Shown here piece by piece: positions 26,627-35,590 of a stretch of DNA of 64,000 nt. The DNA lies in NCBI RefSeq assembly GCF_002245655.1, contig NZ_NOIH01000013.1:1-64000 (forward strand), in the 5' to 3' direction. The notes beneath the pieces were generated by a model, which saw nothing but the letters and a program-made list of their open reading frames with translations, ran no database searches and was not told the DNA's origin. Origin of the DNA: Thauera propionica (GTDB taxonomy: Bacteria > Pseudomonadota > Gammaproteobacteria > Burkholderiales > Rhodocyclaceae). The stretch's first letter is position 1. Each line of letters begins with the position of its first letter. Made by a program: the position numbers and the translations under genes.

Positions 26627-26684
26627 TTTTTCCCCCGCCTCCGGCGGTCATTGCGGGTCGCGAAAGCGACCTCCTGTTTCACAC

Positions 26685-26711
26685 ATAACGGCCCGCCCGA
26701 AGCGGACTTGA
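26685..26711 (-). promoter_or_regulatory. Sigma-28 (FliA) promoter match before cheV
   Basis: On the minus strand TCAAGTCC (26711-26704), 11 bp, then GCCGTTAT (26692-26685). Compared with the enterobacterial FliA consensus TAAAGTTT-N11-GCCGATAA, the -35 part matches five of eight and the -10 part six of eight, with exact spacing. It lies between motB and the first cheV. Confidence 0.55.
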
Positions 26712-26719
26712 GCCGAAAA

Positions 26720-27754
26720 TCAACGCAGCGGCGCCGGACGACCGAGGGGCTGTGCGCCCATGGCACCGGCACCGCTTCCGGATGTCAGGCCGCCCTGAAT
26801 GCGGTCGCCGATATCCACGCTTTCATCCCCGCCACGCACGTCAACGCCCGTCGTGCTGGACGCGCCACGCAAGGCCTCTTCCGTCGTCTTGTTGAGCACG
26901 ATGATGCTGATCCGACGGTTGATCGGGTCGAACGGATCGTCCCGATTGAGCGGAATCGTGTCCGCAAGGCCGACCACGCGCACCATCTTCCCGGCCTCAA
27001 GCCCGCCAGCCACCAACTCCCGGCGCGACGCGTTGGCCCGGTTGGATGACAGTTCCCAGTTCGAGAAACCACGTTCGCCCCCGGCGTACTGCGAAGAATC
27101 CGTGTGACCAGAGAGACTGATCCGATTGTCGACATCATTCAGCGCCCGACCAATCTCGCGCAGCAGATCCCGCGTGTAGGGCCGCAGCTCGGCACTCGAC
27201 GAAGTGAACATCGGCCGGTTCTGCTCATCCACAAGCTGTATTCGCAATCCCTCGGTCGTGATATCCATCAGGATCTGGTTCTTGAACTGCCGCAGCGATG
27301 CGTTCGCCTCGATGATCGCCTCGAGCCGTCCCTTGAGGTCGATCAGCCTTGAGCGCTCCCGGCGCTCGGCCAGTTGCTCGGCCGCGAGCTCGGCATCGGT
27401 CTTGCGCTTGCCACCCGCGGCATCGAGGTTGATGGCGCGAGAACTCGCCACATCGCCCCGCTTGACCTGCCCCACCGAGCGCGTCAGGTCTTCACCCCCG
27501 CCCTGCAGGATGCTCGAGCTGTCGCCCGTTCCCTCGCCCCCCTGCATCGCCACCTTGAGCGGATTCTGGAAGTAATCCGAGATCCCTTCGAGGTCGCCCT
27601 GTGCAGTGGAGCCCAATAGCCACATTAGCAGGAAGAAGGCCATCATCGCCGTGACGAAGTCGGCATAGGCAATCTTCCAGGCGCCGCCATGCGCGCCGCC
27701 ACCGCCCTTCTTGATGCGTTTGACGACGATGGGCTGCTGGGTGTCGTCGCTCAT
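26720..27754 (-). CDS. motB: Flagellar stator protein MotB
   Basis: 344 aa. A short cytoplasmic N terminus is followed by one membrane helix (about 29-50) carrying the proton-channel Asp D32 in YADFVTAMMAFFLLMWL. After a plug and linker region comes a C-terminal OmpA-like peptidoglycan-binding domain (SLSGHTDSSQY, NRRISIIVL). ATG 27754 with GGGAGG immediately upstream is preferred to the in-frame GTG four codons earlier. It follows motA by 43 nt. Confidence 0.97.
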   Translation of the reverse strand: MSDDTQQPIVVKRIKKGGGGAHGGAWKIAYADFVTAMMAFFLLMWLLGSTAQGDLEGISDYFQNPLKVAMQGGEGTGDSSSILQGGGEDLTRSVGQVKRGDVASSRAINLDAAGGKRKTDAELAAEQLAERRERSRLIDLKGRLEAIIEANASLRQFKNQILMDITTEGLRIQLVDEQNRPMFTSSSAELRPYTRDLLREIGRALNDVDNRISLSGHTDSSQYAGGERGFSNWELSSNRANASRRELVAGGLEAGKMVRVVGLADTIPLNRDDPFDPINRRISIIVLNKTTEEALRGASSTTGVDVRGGDESVDIGDRIQGGLTSGSGAGAMGAQPLGRPAPLR

Positions 27755-27797
27755 GACGCCTCCCACTCAAGCCTGTCACTCGACTGCCTGCGCATCA

Positions 27798-28652
27798 TCA
27801 ACCCTTGCGGCTCTTGATTTCTTCTTCGAGCTCGACGAAGCCCGGACGATCCGTCGAATACAACACCTTGCGCCCGAACTCGATCGCCACCTGCGGTGCG
27901 TAGCCATTCATGCTCGCCAGCAGCACCACCTTCATCACCTGGTAGATCTTGCCGCTCTCCTCGACCTTCTGCTCGAGCTGGCTGGCAATCGGCGCAACGA
28001 AGCCGTAGGAAACCAGAATGCCGAGGAAGGTGCCGACGAGCGCGCCGCCGATCATCTTGCCGAGTACAGCCGGCGGCTGGCCGACCGAGCCCATCACGTT
28101 CACCACGCCCATCACCGCCACGACGATACCGAAGGCCGGCAAGGCGTCCGCCACCTTGGACACGATGTGGGGTGCCTGGTGCGCTTCGACGTGGTGCGTC
28201 TCGATCTCCATGTCCATCAGGTTCTCGATCTCGAACGCATTCAGGTTGCCGCCGACCATCATGCGCAAATAGTCGGTGAGGAACTCGACCGCGTGGTGGT
28301 CGGCCGTTACGCTCGGGTACTTGCCGAATATCGGGCTGGATTCGGGGTTCTCGATGTCGCCCTCGATCGACATCAGGCCTTCCTTGCGGACCTTCGCCAG
28401 AATCTCGTAAAGCAGGGCCAGCAGGTCAACATAGAGCGCCTTGTTATAGGGCGACCCCTTCAACACGGACGGCAGCGCCCCGATCGTGGCCTTGATCGCC
28501 TTGGGCCCGTTGCCCGCGACGAAGCCGCCAATCATCAGGCCGATGATCGCCAGGTACTCCATCGGAACCCACAAGGCGGCCAGACTGCCGTGCACCGCGT
28601 AGGTCCCCAGCGAGGCGGCAAGAATGATGACGTAGCCAATGATCAGAAACAC
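27798..28652 (-). CDS. motA: Flagellar stator protein MotA
   Basis: 284 aa with four membrane helices (about 3-22, 32-50, 167-190, 200-225). The cytoplasmic loop has the conserved charged segment LLYEILAKVRKEGLMSIE, whose Arg and Glu interact with FliG. The helix 3-4 region contains PAFGIVVAVMGVVNVM and IGGALVGTFLGIL. The start is GTG 28652 with GGAG five nt before it. A sigma-28 promoter match lies about 70 nt upstream. Confidence 0.97.
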   Translation of the reverse strand: MFLIIGYVIILAASLGTYAVHGSLAALWVPMEYLAIIGLMIGGFVAGNGPKAIKATIGALPSVLKGSPYNKALYVDLLALLYEILAKVRKEGLMSIEGDIENPESSPIFGKYPSVTADHHAVEFLTDYLRMMVGGNLNAFEIENLMDMEIETHHVEAHQAPHIVSKVADALPAFGIVVAVMGVVNVMGSVGQPPAVLGKMIGGALVGTFLGILVSYGFVAPIASQLEQKVEESGKIYQVMKVVLLASMNGYAPQVAIEFGRKVLYSTDRPGFVELEEEIKSRKG

Positions 28653-28720
28653 CGGTCACTCCAGGTGGAATTTTGCTGCGGCAGAGCCTAACCGCAACCG
28701 TATCGACAGTTTCGTGATTT

Positions 28721-28747
28721 TTAACGTCTCTGTCCCGCAAAACTTGA
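28721..28747 (-). promoter_or_regulatory. Sigma-28 (FliA) promoter of motAB
   Basis: On the minus strand TCAAGTTT (28747-28740), exactly 11 bp, then GACGTTAA (28728-28721). The -35 part matches the FliA consensus at seven of eight and the -10 part at six of eight positions. It lies downstream of the flhC terminator, so motAB probably has its own class III promoter. Confidence 0.75.
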
Positions 28748-28777
28748 ATCGGTCGTGATCGGCGATGCACTTCCGCA

Positions 28778-28810
28778 AAGAAAAGGGCCGCCCGACGAAT
28801 CGGGCGGCCC
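28778..28810 (-). terminator. Intrinsic terminator of flhDC
   Basis: GGGCCGCCCGA pairs with TCGGGCGGCCC (28810-28785) with a four-base loop. On the minus strand the stem is followed by TTTTCTTT. It separates flhDC from motAB. Confidence 0.9.
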
Positions 28811-28858
28811 TGCCTGCCTTGGAGAACCCAGCGTTGCCGGATCGACTCCGCTGATCAA

Positions 28859-29425
28859 TCAGGCCGTCGCCGCGGCCGACTTGCGACGCGTTGCCGGACG
28901 CGCCTGCGTGGTGCGGCGCGACTTGCCCGCACGCGAAGGCATGTTGCACAACCCGCAGACGTAGTCATGCGCCGGATCGTGTGCGTGCGCCACGAAGTGA
29001 CCGCCGCAGGTCTTGCACGGCGTCATCTGCAGCAGGTCGGCATCGAAGAAGCGCACCAGTGTCCAGGCCCGCGTCAGGCTCAGCACCGGCTCCATGACGT
29101 TGCTTTCGATGTGGTCCAGGTACAGGTGGTAGGCCTTGATGATGGCATCCAGCCCCGCAATGCCCGCACGCTCGCAGTAGAAGCGGTGCAGCGCCATGAA
29201 CAGCGACGAATGCACGTTCGGCTGCCAGGTCATGAACCAGTCGGTCGAGAACGGCAGCATGCCCTTGGGGGGCGAAACACCGCGGACTTCCTTGTAGATC
29301 TTCAGCAGCTTTTCGCGGCTGAGACGGGTTTCCACCTCGAGCATCTGCATGCGCGCGCCGAGTTGAACCATCTCGACCGCACGACGGATGTCGTCCGCCT
29401 CCTCGATCACACTCTTGTTCTTCAT
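28859..29425 (-). CDS. flhC: Flagellar master transcription activator subunit FlhC
   Basis: 188 aa. FlhC binds DNA in the FlhD4C2 complex and turns on flagellar class II genes. The C-terminal zinc site is visible as CKTCGGHF and later CGLC. The N terminus MKNKSVIEEADDIRRA and QLGARMQMLE match the family. ATG 29425 with GAGGAG upstream is chosen; the frame extends upstream into flhD. A basic tail of about 25 residues follows the zinc motif. It starts 10 nt after flhD. Confidence 0.97.
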   Translation of the reverse strand: MKNKSVIEEADDIRRAVEMVQLGARMQMLEVETRLSREKLLKIYKEVRGVSPPKGMLPFSTDWFMTWQPNVHSSLFMALHRFYCERAGIAGLDAIIKAYHLYLDHIESNVMEPVLSLTRAWTLVRFFDADLLQMTPCKTCGGHFVAHAHDPAHDYVCGLCNMPSRAGKSRRTTQARPATRRKSAAATA

Positions 29426-29435
29426 CTCTTGCTCC

Positions 29436-29753
29436 TCAGGCCGCCCCTTGTGCCGCCTTGCCCGCCGCGAGGATCGCGGCATGCAGACCCGCACTCGCCG
29501 CGTCGCGCCCCTCGCCGGCCATCAGGCGCGCAAGCTGGGCATCGTCGAAGCGGAAACAGGGCACCAGCATCTGGCTGCTGGCCATTCTCACGAGTTTGGC
29601 TGCGGTCATCGATTCGATCACGTCAGCCAGTTCGTCACCGATACCGAGGCGAAACAATGCCGTGGCCCGATCGCTGCGCAGCATCTGTTGCGCCAGCATC
29701 AGGTAGGCAAGATTCAGCTCGCGTATCTCGGTCTGAAAGTCGGGTCGGTCCAT
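29436..29753 (-). CDS. flhD: Flagellar master transcription activator subunit FlhD
   Basis: 105 aa. The family segment IRELNLAYLMLAQQMLRSDRATALFRLG is clear. FlhD forms the core ring of the FlhD-FlhC activator. ATG 29753 begins MDRPDFQTEIREL, as in other betaproteobacteria; an upstream in-frame ATG adds eleven residues. The 135-bp upstream region should hold its promoter, in which I could not define a confident box. Confidence 0.96.
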   Translation of the reverse strand: MDRPDFQTEIRELNLAYLMLAQQMLRSDRATALFRLGIGDELADVIESMTAAKLVRMASSQMLVPCFRFDDAQLARLMAGEGRDAASAGLHAAILAAGKAAQGAA

Positions 29754-29888
29754 GTTTTTCCAATCCCTTTCAGGGACGAACGGCACCGAACTTAAAGTAA
29801 ATCCTCAGTATCAGCAAGTTACAAAGTCACACTCTTGCGGATCTGGCACCCTCCGAACGTTGCCCGGGCGCAACAAAGCGGCCAGCTC

Positions 29889-31850
29889 TCAGGCCGTGGT
29901 CTGAACGACCTGCGCGCTCATCACGCAGTTGCGGCCCCGTTCCTTGGCGAGGAAGGCGCCGCGGTCGGCGAGCTTGATCAGAGCATCGGCGCTGGCCATC
30001 GACGGCTCGCGCATGGCGACGCCGACGCTGATCGTCAGCCTCACCCGCGGGCCACCCGTCTCGATCAGCATGCCGTGCGCTGCGTCGCGCAAGCGTTCTG
30101 CGCAGCCGAGCGCCGCTGACAGATCGGTGTCCGGGCAGATCACCAGGAACTCGTCGCCACCGGTGCGGCAGATGACGTCCTGCGCCCGCAAGGCGCCACG
30201 CAGCGTCGAAGAGATCTGACGCAGGGCAATATCGCCGACGTCGTGACCATGGGCATCGTTGATCTCCTTGAAGCCATCCAGATCGACGATCATCACCGAC
30301 AGCGGGCGGCTGTGACGCGCGGCGGCCGCCCACTCCATCTGGATGCGGTCGATCGCGAAGCGGCGGTTCGGAATGCCGGTCAGCGCATCCGTCATCGCGG
30401 CCTCCTGCAGGCGCCGGTTCGAGATCGACAATTCGGCAGCGAAATGACGCAGTTCCTCACGCTCGCGCTCCAGCTCACGCTGCAGCATCACCGTGCGACG
30501 CCCGGCCTTCAGACGGACCGCAAGTGCCGCCGGCCGGATCGGCCTGAGGATGAAGTCATCCGCCCCCGCCGCGGCCGCCTCCTCGAGCAATGCGTCGTCG
30601 TCCGCATCGAGCAGCACCAGGATGTGCAGCGCGCGTCCGAAGCGTGTGGTGCGCAGCGCACGCACGAGCGGCGCTCCGCAATTCTCGCCGGACCAGTCGA
30701 TCAGCAACAGGCGCGGCTGCACGTCGATGGCGCTCTCGATCGCCTGCGTGCAATCCGCCTGCTCGTGAACACTGAATCCGGACTCCTCGAGCAATGCCCG
30801 CATGCGCGCGCGCTCGGAGGCATCGGCGGCGACGATGAGCACCGGCATCTCGTCGCCCTGCCCGGTCGCGCCACCCTCCTTCGACGCCGTCGCGCCATTC
30901 TCCGGACTCGCAACCGCTTTCGATTCAGACTCTTCCGCTGCACACAGGGCGCCGAAGGCCGGTGCGCGCGCCGTGCCGATCTGCAGCAGCTTGCCCCAGT
31001 CGCCCCACTCGCGCGCGATGCGTTCGCACAGCGAGACGAAATCCCCGCGCGGCAGTCCCAGCCGACCCGATAGCCGCAACATGGCCGGCATCAATCGCGC
31101 CTGCTCCAACTCCGGCGCGAGGCAAAGCTGGGCGATCGCCCGCGACAACACCAGGCACTGCACGAGACCCGCCTCGCGCGAGCCCTCGGCAAAGTCCGCC
31201 TGTTCGGGACGCTCGAAACACAGCACCGGGTTCACCAGTTGCGACGGCACGCCCCAGTCGGCCAGCATCGCCGCACCGAGCTCGCAGTGGGTCATCGCAA
31301 AGGCCGTCTGCTCGAGATCGAGCTGACGCAACTGCGGCGAGCGCGCCGCTTCCTTCAGCAGACGAGAGAAGTCTGCGGGATAGAGGGTAGCGAGCGCGAG
31401 TTCGCCGACGCGCGCGAGCAACCCGAGGCTGAAGGCCTCGTCAGCCGGAACCACGCGCACCCGCTGAACCAGCGCCTGCATCGACAGTGCCATCAGCAGC
31501 GATGACGACCAGAAACGCCCGTAGTCGAAGCCCTCGCAGGCCCCCTTGCGGTAATTCGAGAGCAGCGAAAAGCCGAGCGCCATGGTCCTGACTGCGGGCA
31601 AGCCCAGCACCATCAAGGCCTCCTGAACCGACACCACGGCACGCCGGTTCTCCGCCACGAGGCCGTTGGCGGCCTTGATGAGCCGTCCGACAAAGGCTGG
31701 ATCGCTCTTGATCACCCGCGCGAGCTCCGCCATCGACACGTCGGCGGTTTGTGTCAGGCGGATGATGGCAATCGCGACCCCCCTCGGCGATGGCAGGTCG
31801 CCCACAGCCTTGAGCTGCTCGAAACGCTTCATGTCGATCGGAGGGGGCAT
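29889..31850 (-). CDS. HDOD - receiver-like - GGDEF signalling protein
   Basis: 653 aa. An HDOD domain (about 15-290) is followed by a receiver-like domain (about 335-450) and a GGDEF diguanylate cyclase domain (about 490-650). The cyclase motif is intact (GGDEF, 564-568) and an RxxD inhibitory I-site (RAQD) precedes it by five residues, so it should make cyclic di-GMP and be product-inhibited. The receiver keeps the phospho-acceptor-like Asp (LLLIDWSG), but its N-terminal acidic pair is replaced (IVAADAS). It lies directly upstream of flhDC on the same strand, which suggests a link with motility control. Confidence 0.88.
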   Translation of the reverse strand: MPPPIDMKRFEQLKAVGDLPSPRGVAIAIIRLTQTADVSMAELARVIKSDPAFVGRLIKAANGLVAENRRAVVSVQEALMVLGLPAVRTMALGFSLLSNYRKGACEGFDYGRFWSSSLLMALSMQALVQRVRVVPADEAFSLGLLARVGELALATLYPADFSRLLKEAARSPQLRQLDLEQTAFAMTHCELGAAMLADWGVPSQLVNPVLCFERPEQADFAEGSREAGLVQCLVLSRAIAQLCLAPELEQARLMPAMLRLSGRLGLPRGDFVSLCERIAREWGDWGKLLQIGTARAPAFGALCAAEESESKAVASPENGATASKEGGATGQGDEMPVLIVAADASERARMRALLEESGFSVHEQADCTQAIESAIDVQPRLLLIDWSGENCGAPLVRALRTTRFGRALHILVLLDADDDALLEEAAAAGADDFILRPIRPAALAVRLKAGRRTVMLQRELEREREELRHFAAELSISNRRLQEAAMTDALTGIPNRRFAIDRIQMEWAAAARHSRPLSVMIVDLDGFKEINDAHGHDVGDIALRQISSTLRGALRAQDVICRTGGDEFLVICPDTDLSAALGCAERLRDAAHGMLIETGGPRVRLTISVGVAMREPSMASADALIKLADRGAFLAKERGRNCVMSAQVVQTTA

Positions 31851-32046
31851 GGACGAACCGCGATGGCCACAGGGAAAACCGCAGGAGTGCGGGCGCTCAA
31901 GACTCTAGCCGCTCCGCTGCCGGATGTCAGCGGGGAAACGACAATTTTCGGGACTTTCCGCGAATCCCGTCACGCTCGGCGCCGACCCGCCGGCGACAGG
32001 GGAAAAACACGTAGAATTCCTGCGCTCCCCAACCTCGTGGCATCCC

Positions 32047-32607
32047 ATGAATTTCTGCTCGAACTGCGGCGCCGCCGTCGAATTCCGCATCCCGGCCGGG
32101 GACAGCCTGCCACGCCATGTTTGCCGGCAGTGCGGAACGATCCACTACCAGAATCCCAAGCTGGTCGTTGGTGCGCTGGCCGAGTGGGAAGACCGCATCT
32201 TGCTGTGTCGCCGTGCGATCGAACCACGCCTCGGCTTCTGGACGCTGCCCGCCGGTTTCATGGAGAACGAGGAAACCACGGCACAGGCGGCCGCGCGGGA
32301 AACCGCCGAAGAGGCCTGCGCGCGCATCGAGGTCGGCGAGCTGTACACCCTGATCGACGTGCCGCACATCAGCCAAGTGCACCTGATCTATCGCGCCCGC
32401 CTGCTCGATCTCGACTTTCGCCCCGGCGAGGAGTCACTCGAGGTCGCGCTGCTCCGCGAGGACGAGATTCCGTGGGACGAGATCGCGTTCCGCACCATCG
32501 CCCTGAGCCTGCGCCACTACTTCGACGATCGCCGCCGCGGCCATTGGTCCTTCCACACCGCGAGCCTGCCGCCTCCGCCGGACTGGCCCATTCGCCCCGC
32601 GGCATAA
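32047..32607 (+). CDS. Zinc-ribbon Nudix hydrolase
   Basis: 186 aa. An N-terminal zinc ribbon (CSNCGA and CRQCGT) precedes a Nudix domain. The Nudix box reads [21 protein letters not shown] with its catalytic REtaEE core. Such proteins resemble NudC-type pyrophosphatases acting on NADH or capped RNA, but the exact substrate cannot be assigned. ATG 32047 gives the ribbon as the N terminus; the open frame extends 41 codons further upstream with no family match. It lies divergent from the GGDEF gene. Confidence 0.87.
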   Translation: MNFCSNCGAAVEFRIPAGDSLPRHVCRQCGTIHYQNPKLVVGALAEWEDRILLCRRAIEPRLGFWTLPAGFMENEETTAQAAARETAEEACARIEVGELYTLIDVPHISQVHLIYRARLLDLDFRPGEESLEVALLREDEIPWDEIAFRTIALSLRHYFDDRRRGHWSFHTASLPPPPDWPIRPAA

Positions 32608-32626
32608 GCCTATAAGCTCATCAGGG

Positions 32627-32655
32627 TTGAGAACCCCCTCTCCGCGGGCGATAAT
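32627..32655 (+). promoter_or_regulatory. Predicted sigma-70 promoter of the rsx operon
   Basis: TTGAGA (32627-32632) and GATAAT (32650-32655) are 17 bp apart and lie about 29 nt before the rsxA start codon. Both hexamers match the consensus at five of six positions. Confidence 0.65.
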
Positions 32656-32683
32656 CCCCGGATTCTTCCCCGCCCGGCGGATC

Positions 32684-33268
32684 ATGAGCAGCTACATCTT
32701 CGTCGTCATCGGCGCCGTTTTGGTGAACAACGTCGTCTTCGTCCGCATCCTGGGCCTGTGCCCTTTCATGGGCGTGTCGAAGAAGCTCGAGACCGCGATC
32801 GGCATGGGTGCGGCGACCACCTTCGTGCTCACGCTCGGCGCCGGGTCGAGCTACCTGATCGACCACTACCTGCTGCAGCCCTTCGACCTGGGCTACCTGC
32901 GCACGCTGTCCTTCATCGTCGTCATCGCGGCGATCGTGCAGATGACCGAACTCGTCATCCAGAAGACCAGCCCGCTGCTGCACCAGGTGCTGGGCATCTA
33001 CCTGCCGCTGATCACCACCAATTGCGCCGTGCTGGGCGTGCCGCTGCTCAACGTCGGCATGAAGCACAATCTGCTCGAATCGCTGCTGTTCGGCTTCGGC
33101 TCGTCCGTCGGTTTCACGCTCGCGCTCGTGCTGTTCGCAGGCATCCGCGAGCGCCTTGAAGGCGCCGACGTACCGGCGCCGTTCCGCGGCACGGCGATCG
33201 CCATGATCACCGCTGGCCTGATGAGCCTGGCCTTCATGGGCTTTGCCGGCCTCGACCGCTTCCACTGA
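32684..33268 (+). CDS. rsxA: Rsx/Rnf electron transport complex subunit A
   Basis: 194 aa integral membrane protein with about six helices. The N terminus [33 protein letters not shown] and the central [14 protein letters not shown] are hallmark RnfA/RsxA segments, with cysteines near the membrane that hold an iron-sulfur cluster in the complex. The complex couples electron transfer between NADH and ferredoxin-like carriers to ion movement, or keeps SoxR reduced. ATG 32684 follows GGCGG. First gene of rsxABCDGE. Confidence 0.97.
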   Translation: MSSYIFVVIGAVLVNNVVFVRILGLCPFMGVSKKLETAIGMGAATTFVLTLGAGSSYLIDHYLLQPFDLGYLRTLSFIVVIAAIVQMTELVIQKTSPLLHQVLGIYLPLITTNCAVLGVPLLNVGMKHNLLESLLFGFGSSVGFTLALVLFAGIRERLEGADVPAPFRGTAIAMITAGLMSLAFMGFAGLDRFH

Positions 33269-33316
33269 GGCAGGCGCCCACGCCCCTCTCGCCACGAACG
33301 AAGAAGATCACACGCA

Positions 33317-33868
33317 ATGCTGACCGCCCTCCTCGTCATGACCGGCATCGCCCTCGTGCTCGGCGCGGCACTGGGCTACGCCGCCATCCGCTTCAGGGTG
33401 GAGGGCGACCCGCTGGTCGAGAAGATCGACGCCATCCTGCCGCAGACGCAATGCGGGCAATGCGGCTACCCGGGGTGCAAGCCCTACGCCGAGGCCATCG
33501 CCAAGGGCGAGGCCGAGATCAATCAGTGCCCGCCGGGCGGCGAGGAAGGCATCCGCAAGCTTGCCGACCTGCTCGGGCGCGAATTCAAGCCACTGTCCGA
33601 GGAACACGGCGTCGAGAAACCCAAGTCGGTTGCCGTCATCGACGAGCAGACCTGCATCGGCTGCACGCTCTGCATCCAGGCCTGCCCGGTCGACGCCATC
33701 GTCGGCGCTGCCAAGCAGATGCACACGGTGGTCGAGCCGCTGTGCACCGGCTGCGAGTTGTGCGTCGCACCCTGCCCGGTCGATTGCATCGCCATGGTGC
33801 CGGTCGCCGACACCGTGCAGACCTGGAAATGGAAGTACCCGGTGGTCGAAATCAGGAAAGCCGCATGA
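33317..33868 (+). CDS. rsxB: Rsx/Rnf electron transport complex subunit B (iron-sulfur protein)
   Basis: 183 aa. An N-terminal membrane anchor (about 3-23) precedes a Fe-S domain with CGQCGYPGC (a four-cysteine site completed by C71). Two [4Fe-4S] ferredoxin motifs follow: [12 protein letters not shown] and [12 protein letters not shown]. It feeds electrons between RsxC and the membrane subunits. Its stop codon overlaps the rsxC start (ATGA), indicating translational coupling. Confidence 0.97.
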   Translation: MLTALLVMTGIALVLGAALGYAAIRFRVEGDPLVEKIDAILPQTQCGQCGYPGCKPYAEAIAKGEAEINQCPPGGEEGIRKLADLLGREFKPLSEEHGVEKPKSVAVIDEQTCIGCTLCIQACPVDAIVGAAKQMHTVVEPLCTGCELCVAPCPVDCIAMVPVADTVQTWKWKYPVVEIRKAA

Positions 33869-35586
33869 TCACGCGCCTGTTCAAGTTCCACGGCGGCATC
33901 AAGCCCGACGCGCACAAGCACGAATCGGCCGGCGCCCCCATCCAGCGCGCCCCGCTGCCCTCCCGTCTGATCGTGCCGTTGCGCCAGAGCACCCGCGCCA
34001 CGGCGCGCTGCATCGTCGAGGTCGGGCAGCAGGTACTGAAAGGGCAGCGCATCGGTGAACCGGAAGGCTTCCTCGGCACTGCGGTGCATGCGCCCACGTC
34101 GGGCACGGTCATCGATTTCGGTCGTTACACCATGGCCCACGCGTCGGGCTTGGAGACGCGCTGCGTCGTAATCCAACCCGACGGTGAGGACCGCTGGATC
34201 GAGCACGCCCCTTTCGACGCCGAGGCCGCGGGCCGTGAAGCCACGCTCGCATGGCTGCGCGACTGCGGTCTCGTCGGCCTGGGCGGCGCCACCTTCCCCA
34301 GCCACGTCAAGCTCGGCAAGGGCAGCGGGGTCGACACCCTGATCCTGAACGGTGCCGAATGCGAGCCCTGGATCACCTGCGACGACCGCCTGATGCGCGA
34401 GCGCGCCGACGGCATCCTGGCCGGCGCCCGCATCCTGTACCGCCTCATCGGCGCGCGCGAGCTCGTCATCGGCATCGAGGACAACAAGCCCGAGGCGATC
34501 GAGGCCATGCGCGCCGCAGCCCAGCGCGCGGGCGACGCGGTGCGCATCCAGCCGGTGCCCGCGCTCTATCCCGCCGGCGGCGAGAAGCAGCTCATCCGCG
34601 TGCTCACCGGCATCGAGATCCCCTACGGCAAGCTCGGTGCCGACTACGGCGTGCAGTGCTTCAACGTGGGCACCGCGCATGCGGTGTATCGCGCCATCGC
34701 GCACGGCGAGCCGCTGGTCAGCCGCATCGTCACGCTCACCGGCAACGTCGCCCGGCCCGGCAACTGGGAAGTGCTGATCGGCACCCCGATCGACGAACTG
34801 CTGCCGCTGGCCGAACCCCGGCCCGACACCAATCGCTACCTGATGGGCGGGCCGATGATGGGCTTCGCCCTGCCGCGGCTCGACGTGCCGGTGGTCAAGG
34901 GCAGCAACTGCATCATCTCGGCCTCGCCGACCCTGCTGCCCCCGCCGCCGCCCGAGCAGCCCTGCATCCGCTGCACCGAGTGCGCCAAGGCCTGCCCGGC
35001 CGAGCTGCAGCCCTTCGAACTGTACTGGTTCAGTCGCTCCAAGAACTTCGGCAAGGCGCAGGAATACCACCTGTTCGACTGCATCGAATGCGGCTGCTGC
35101 GCCTACGTCTGTCCGTCGCACATTCCGCTCGTCGACTACTACCGCTTCGCCAAGAGCGAGATCTGGGCGCGCGAGCGTGACAAGGCGGCCGCCGACCAGG
35201 CACGCGAGCGCTTCGAGTTCCGCAACTACCGCCAGGAACGCGAGAAGGAAGAAAAGGCCGCCAAGCTCGCGGCCAAGGCCGCCGAGACCCGCGCCAAGCT
35301 CAGCAGCGAGGCAGGCGAGCCTGCAGCAGGTGCCGCTGCTGCCCCGGCAGAGACAGAAGACCCGAAGAAGGCCCTGATCGCCGCCGCGCTGGCACGCGCG
35401 CAGGCGCAGAAGGCCGAATCCCAGCCGCGCAACACCGACAACCTGAGCCCCGAGACGCAGGCCGAGATTGCTCAGATCGAGGCACGGCGCAAAGCGCAGG
35501 CCGGCGACACCCCGCCGCCGGCAGATGGCGCAGTTGCCACGGACACGCCTGCGCCCGCCGAAACCGAAGGCTCACCCCGTCCCTGA
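33865..35586 (+). CDS. rsxC: Rsx/Rnf electron transport complex subunit C
   Basis: 573 aa. It is the NADH- and FMN-binding peripheral subunit. The N terminus has [11 protein letters not shown] and the core has [29 protein letters not shown] and [10 protein letters not shown]. Two ferredoxin-type clusters are visible as [12 protein letters not shown] and [12 protein letters not shown]. The C-terminal tail (about 440-573) is Ala/Glu/Lys-rich low complexity, shorter than the repeat tail of E. coli RsxC (740 aa). Overlaps rsxB by 4 nt. Confidence 0.96.
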   Translation: MITRLFKFHGGIKPDAHKHESAGAPIQRAPLPSRLIVPLRQSTRATARCIVEVGQQVLKGQRIGEPEGFLGTAVHAPTSGTVIDFGRYTMAHASGLETRCVVIQPDGEDRWIEHAPFDAEAAGREATLAWLRDCGLVGLGGATFPSHVKLGKGSGVDTLILNGAECEPWITCDDRLMRERADGILAGARILYRLIGARELVIGIEDNKPEAIEAMRAAAQRAGDAVRIQPVPALYPAGGEKQLIRVLTGIEIPYGKLGADYGVQCFNVGTAHAVYRAIAHGEPLVSRIVTLTGNVARPGNWEVLIGTPIDELLPLAEPRPDTNRYLMGGPMMGFALPRLDVPVVKGSNCIISASPTLLPPPPPEQPCIRCTECAKACPAELQPFELYWFSRSKNFGKAQEYHLFDCIECGCCAYVCPSHIPLVDYYRFAKSEIWARERDKAAADQARERFEFRNYRQEREKEEKAAKLAAKAAETRAKLSSEAGEPAAGAAAAPAETEDPKKALIAAALARAQAQKAESQPRNTDNLSPETQAEIAQIEARRKAQAGDTPPPADGAVATDTPAPAETEGSPRP

Positions 35587-35590
35587 CCCA

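Noticed and set aside
35150-35580. Frameshift or truncation at the end of rsxC
   Set aside because: The low-complexity Ala/Glu/Lys tail is normal for RsxC and varies in length between species; the frame is continuous.
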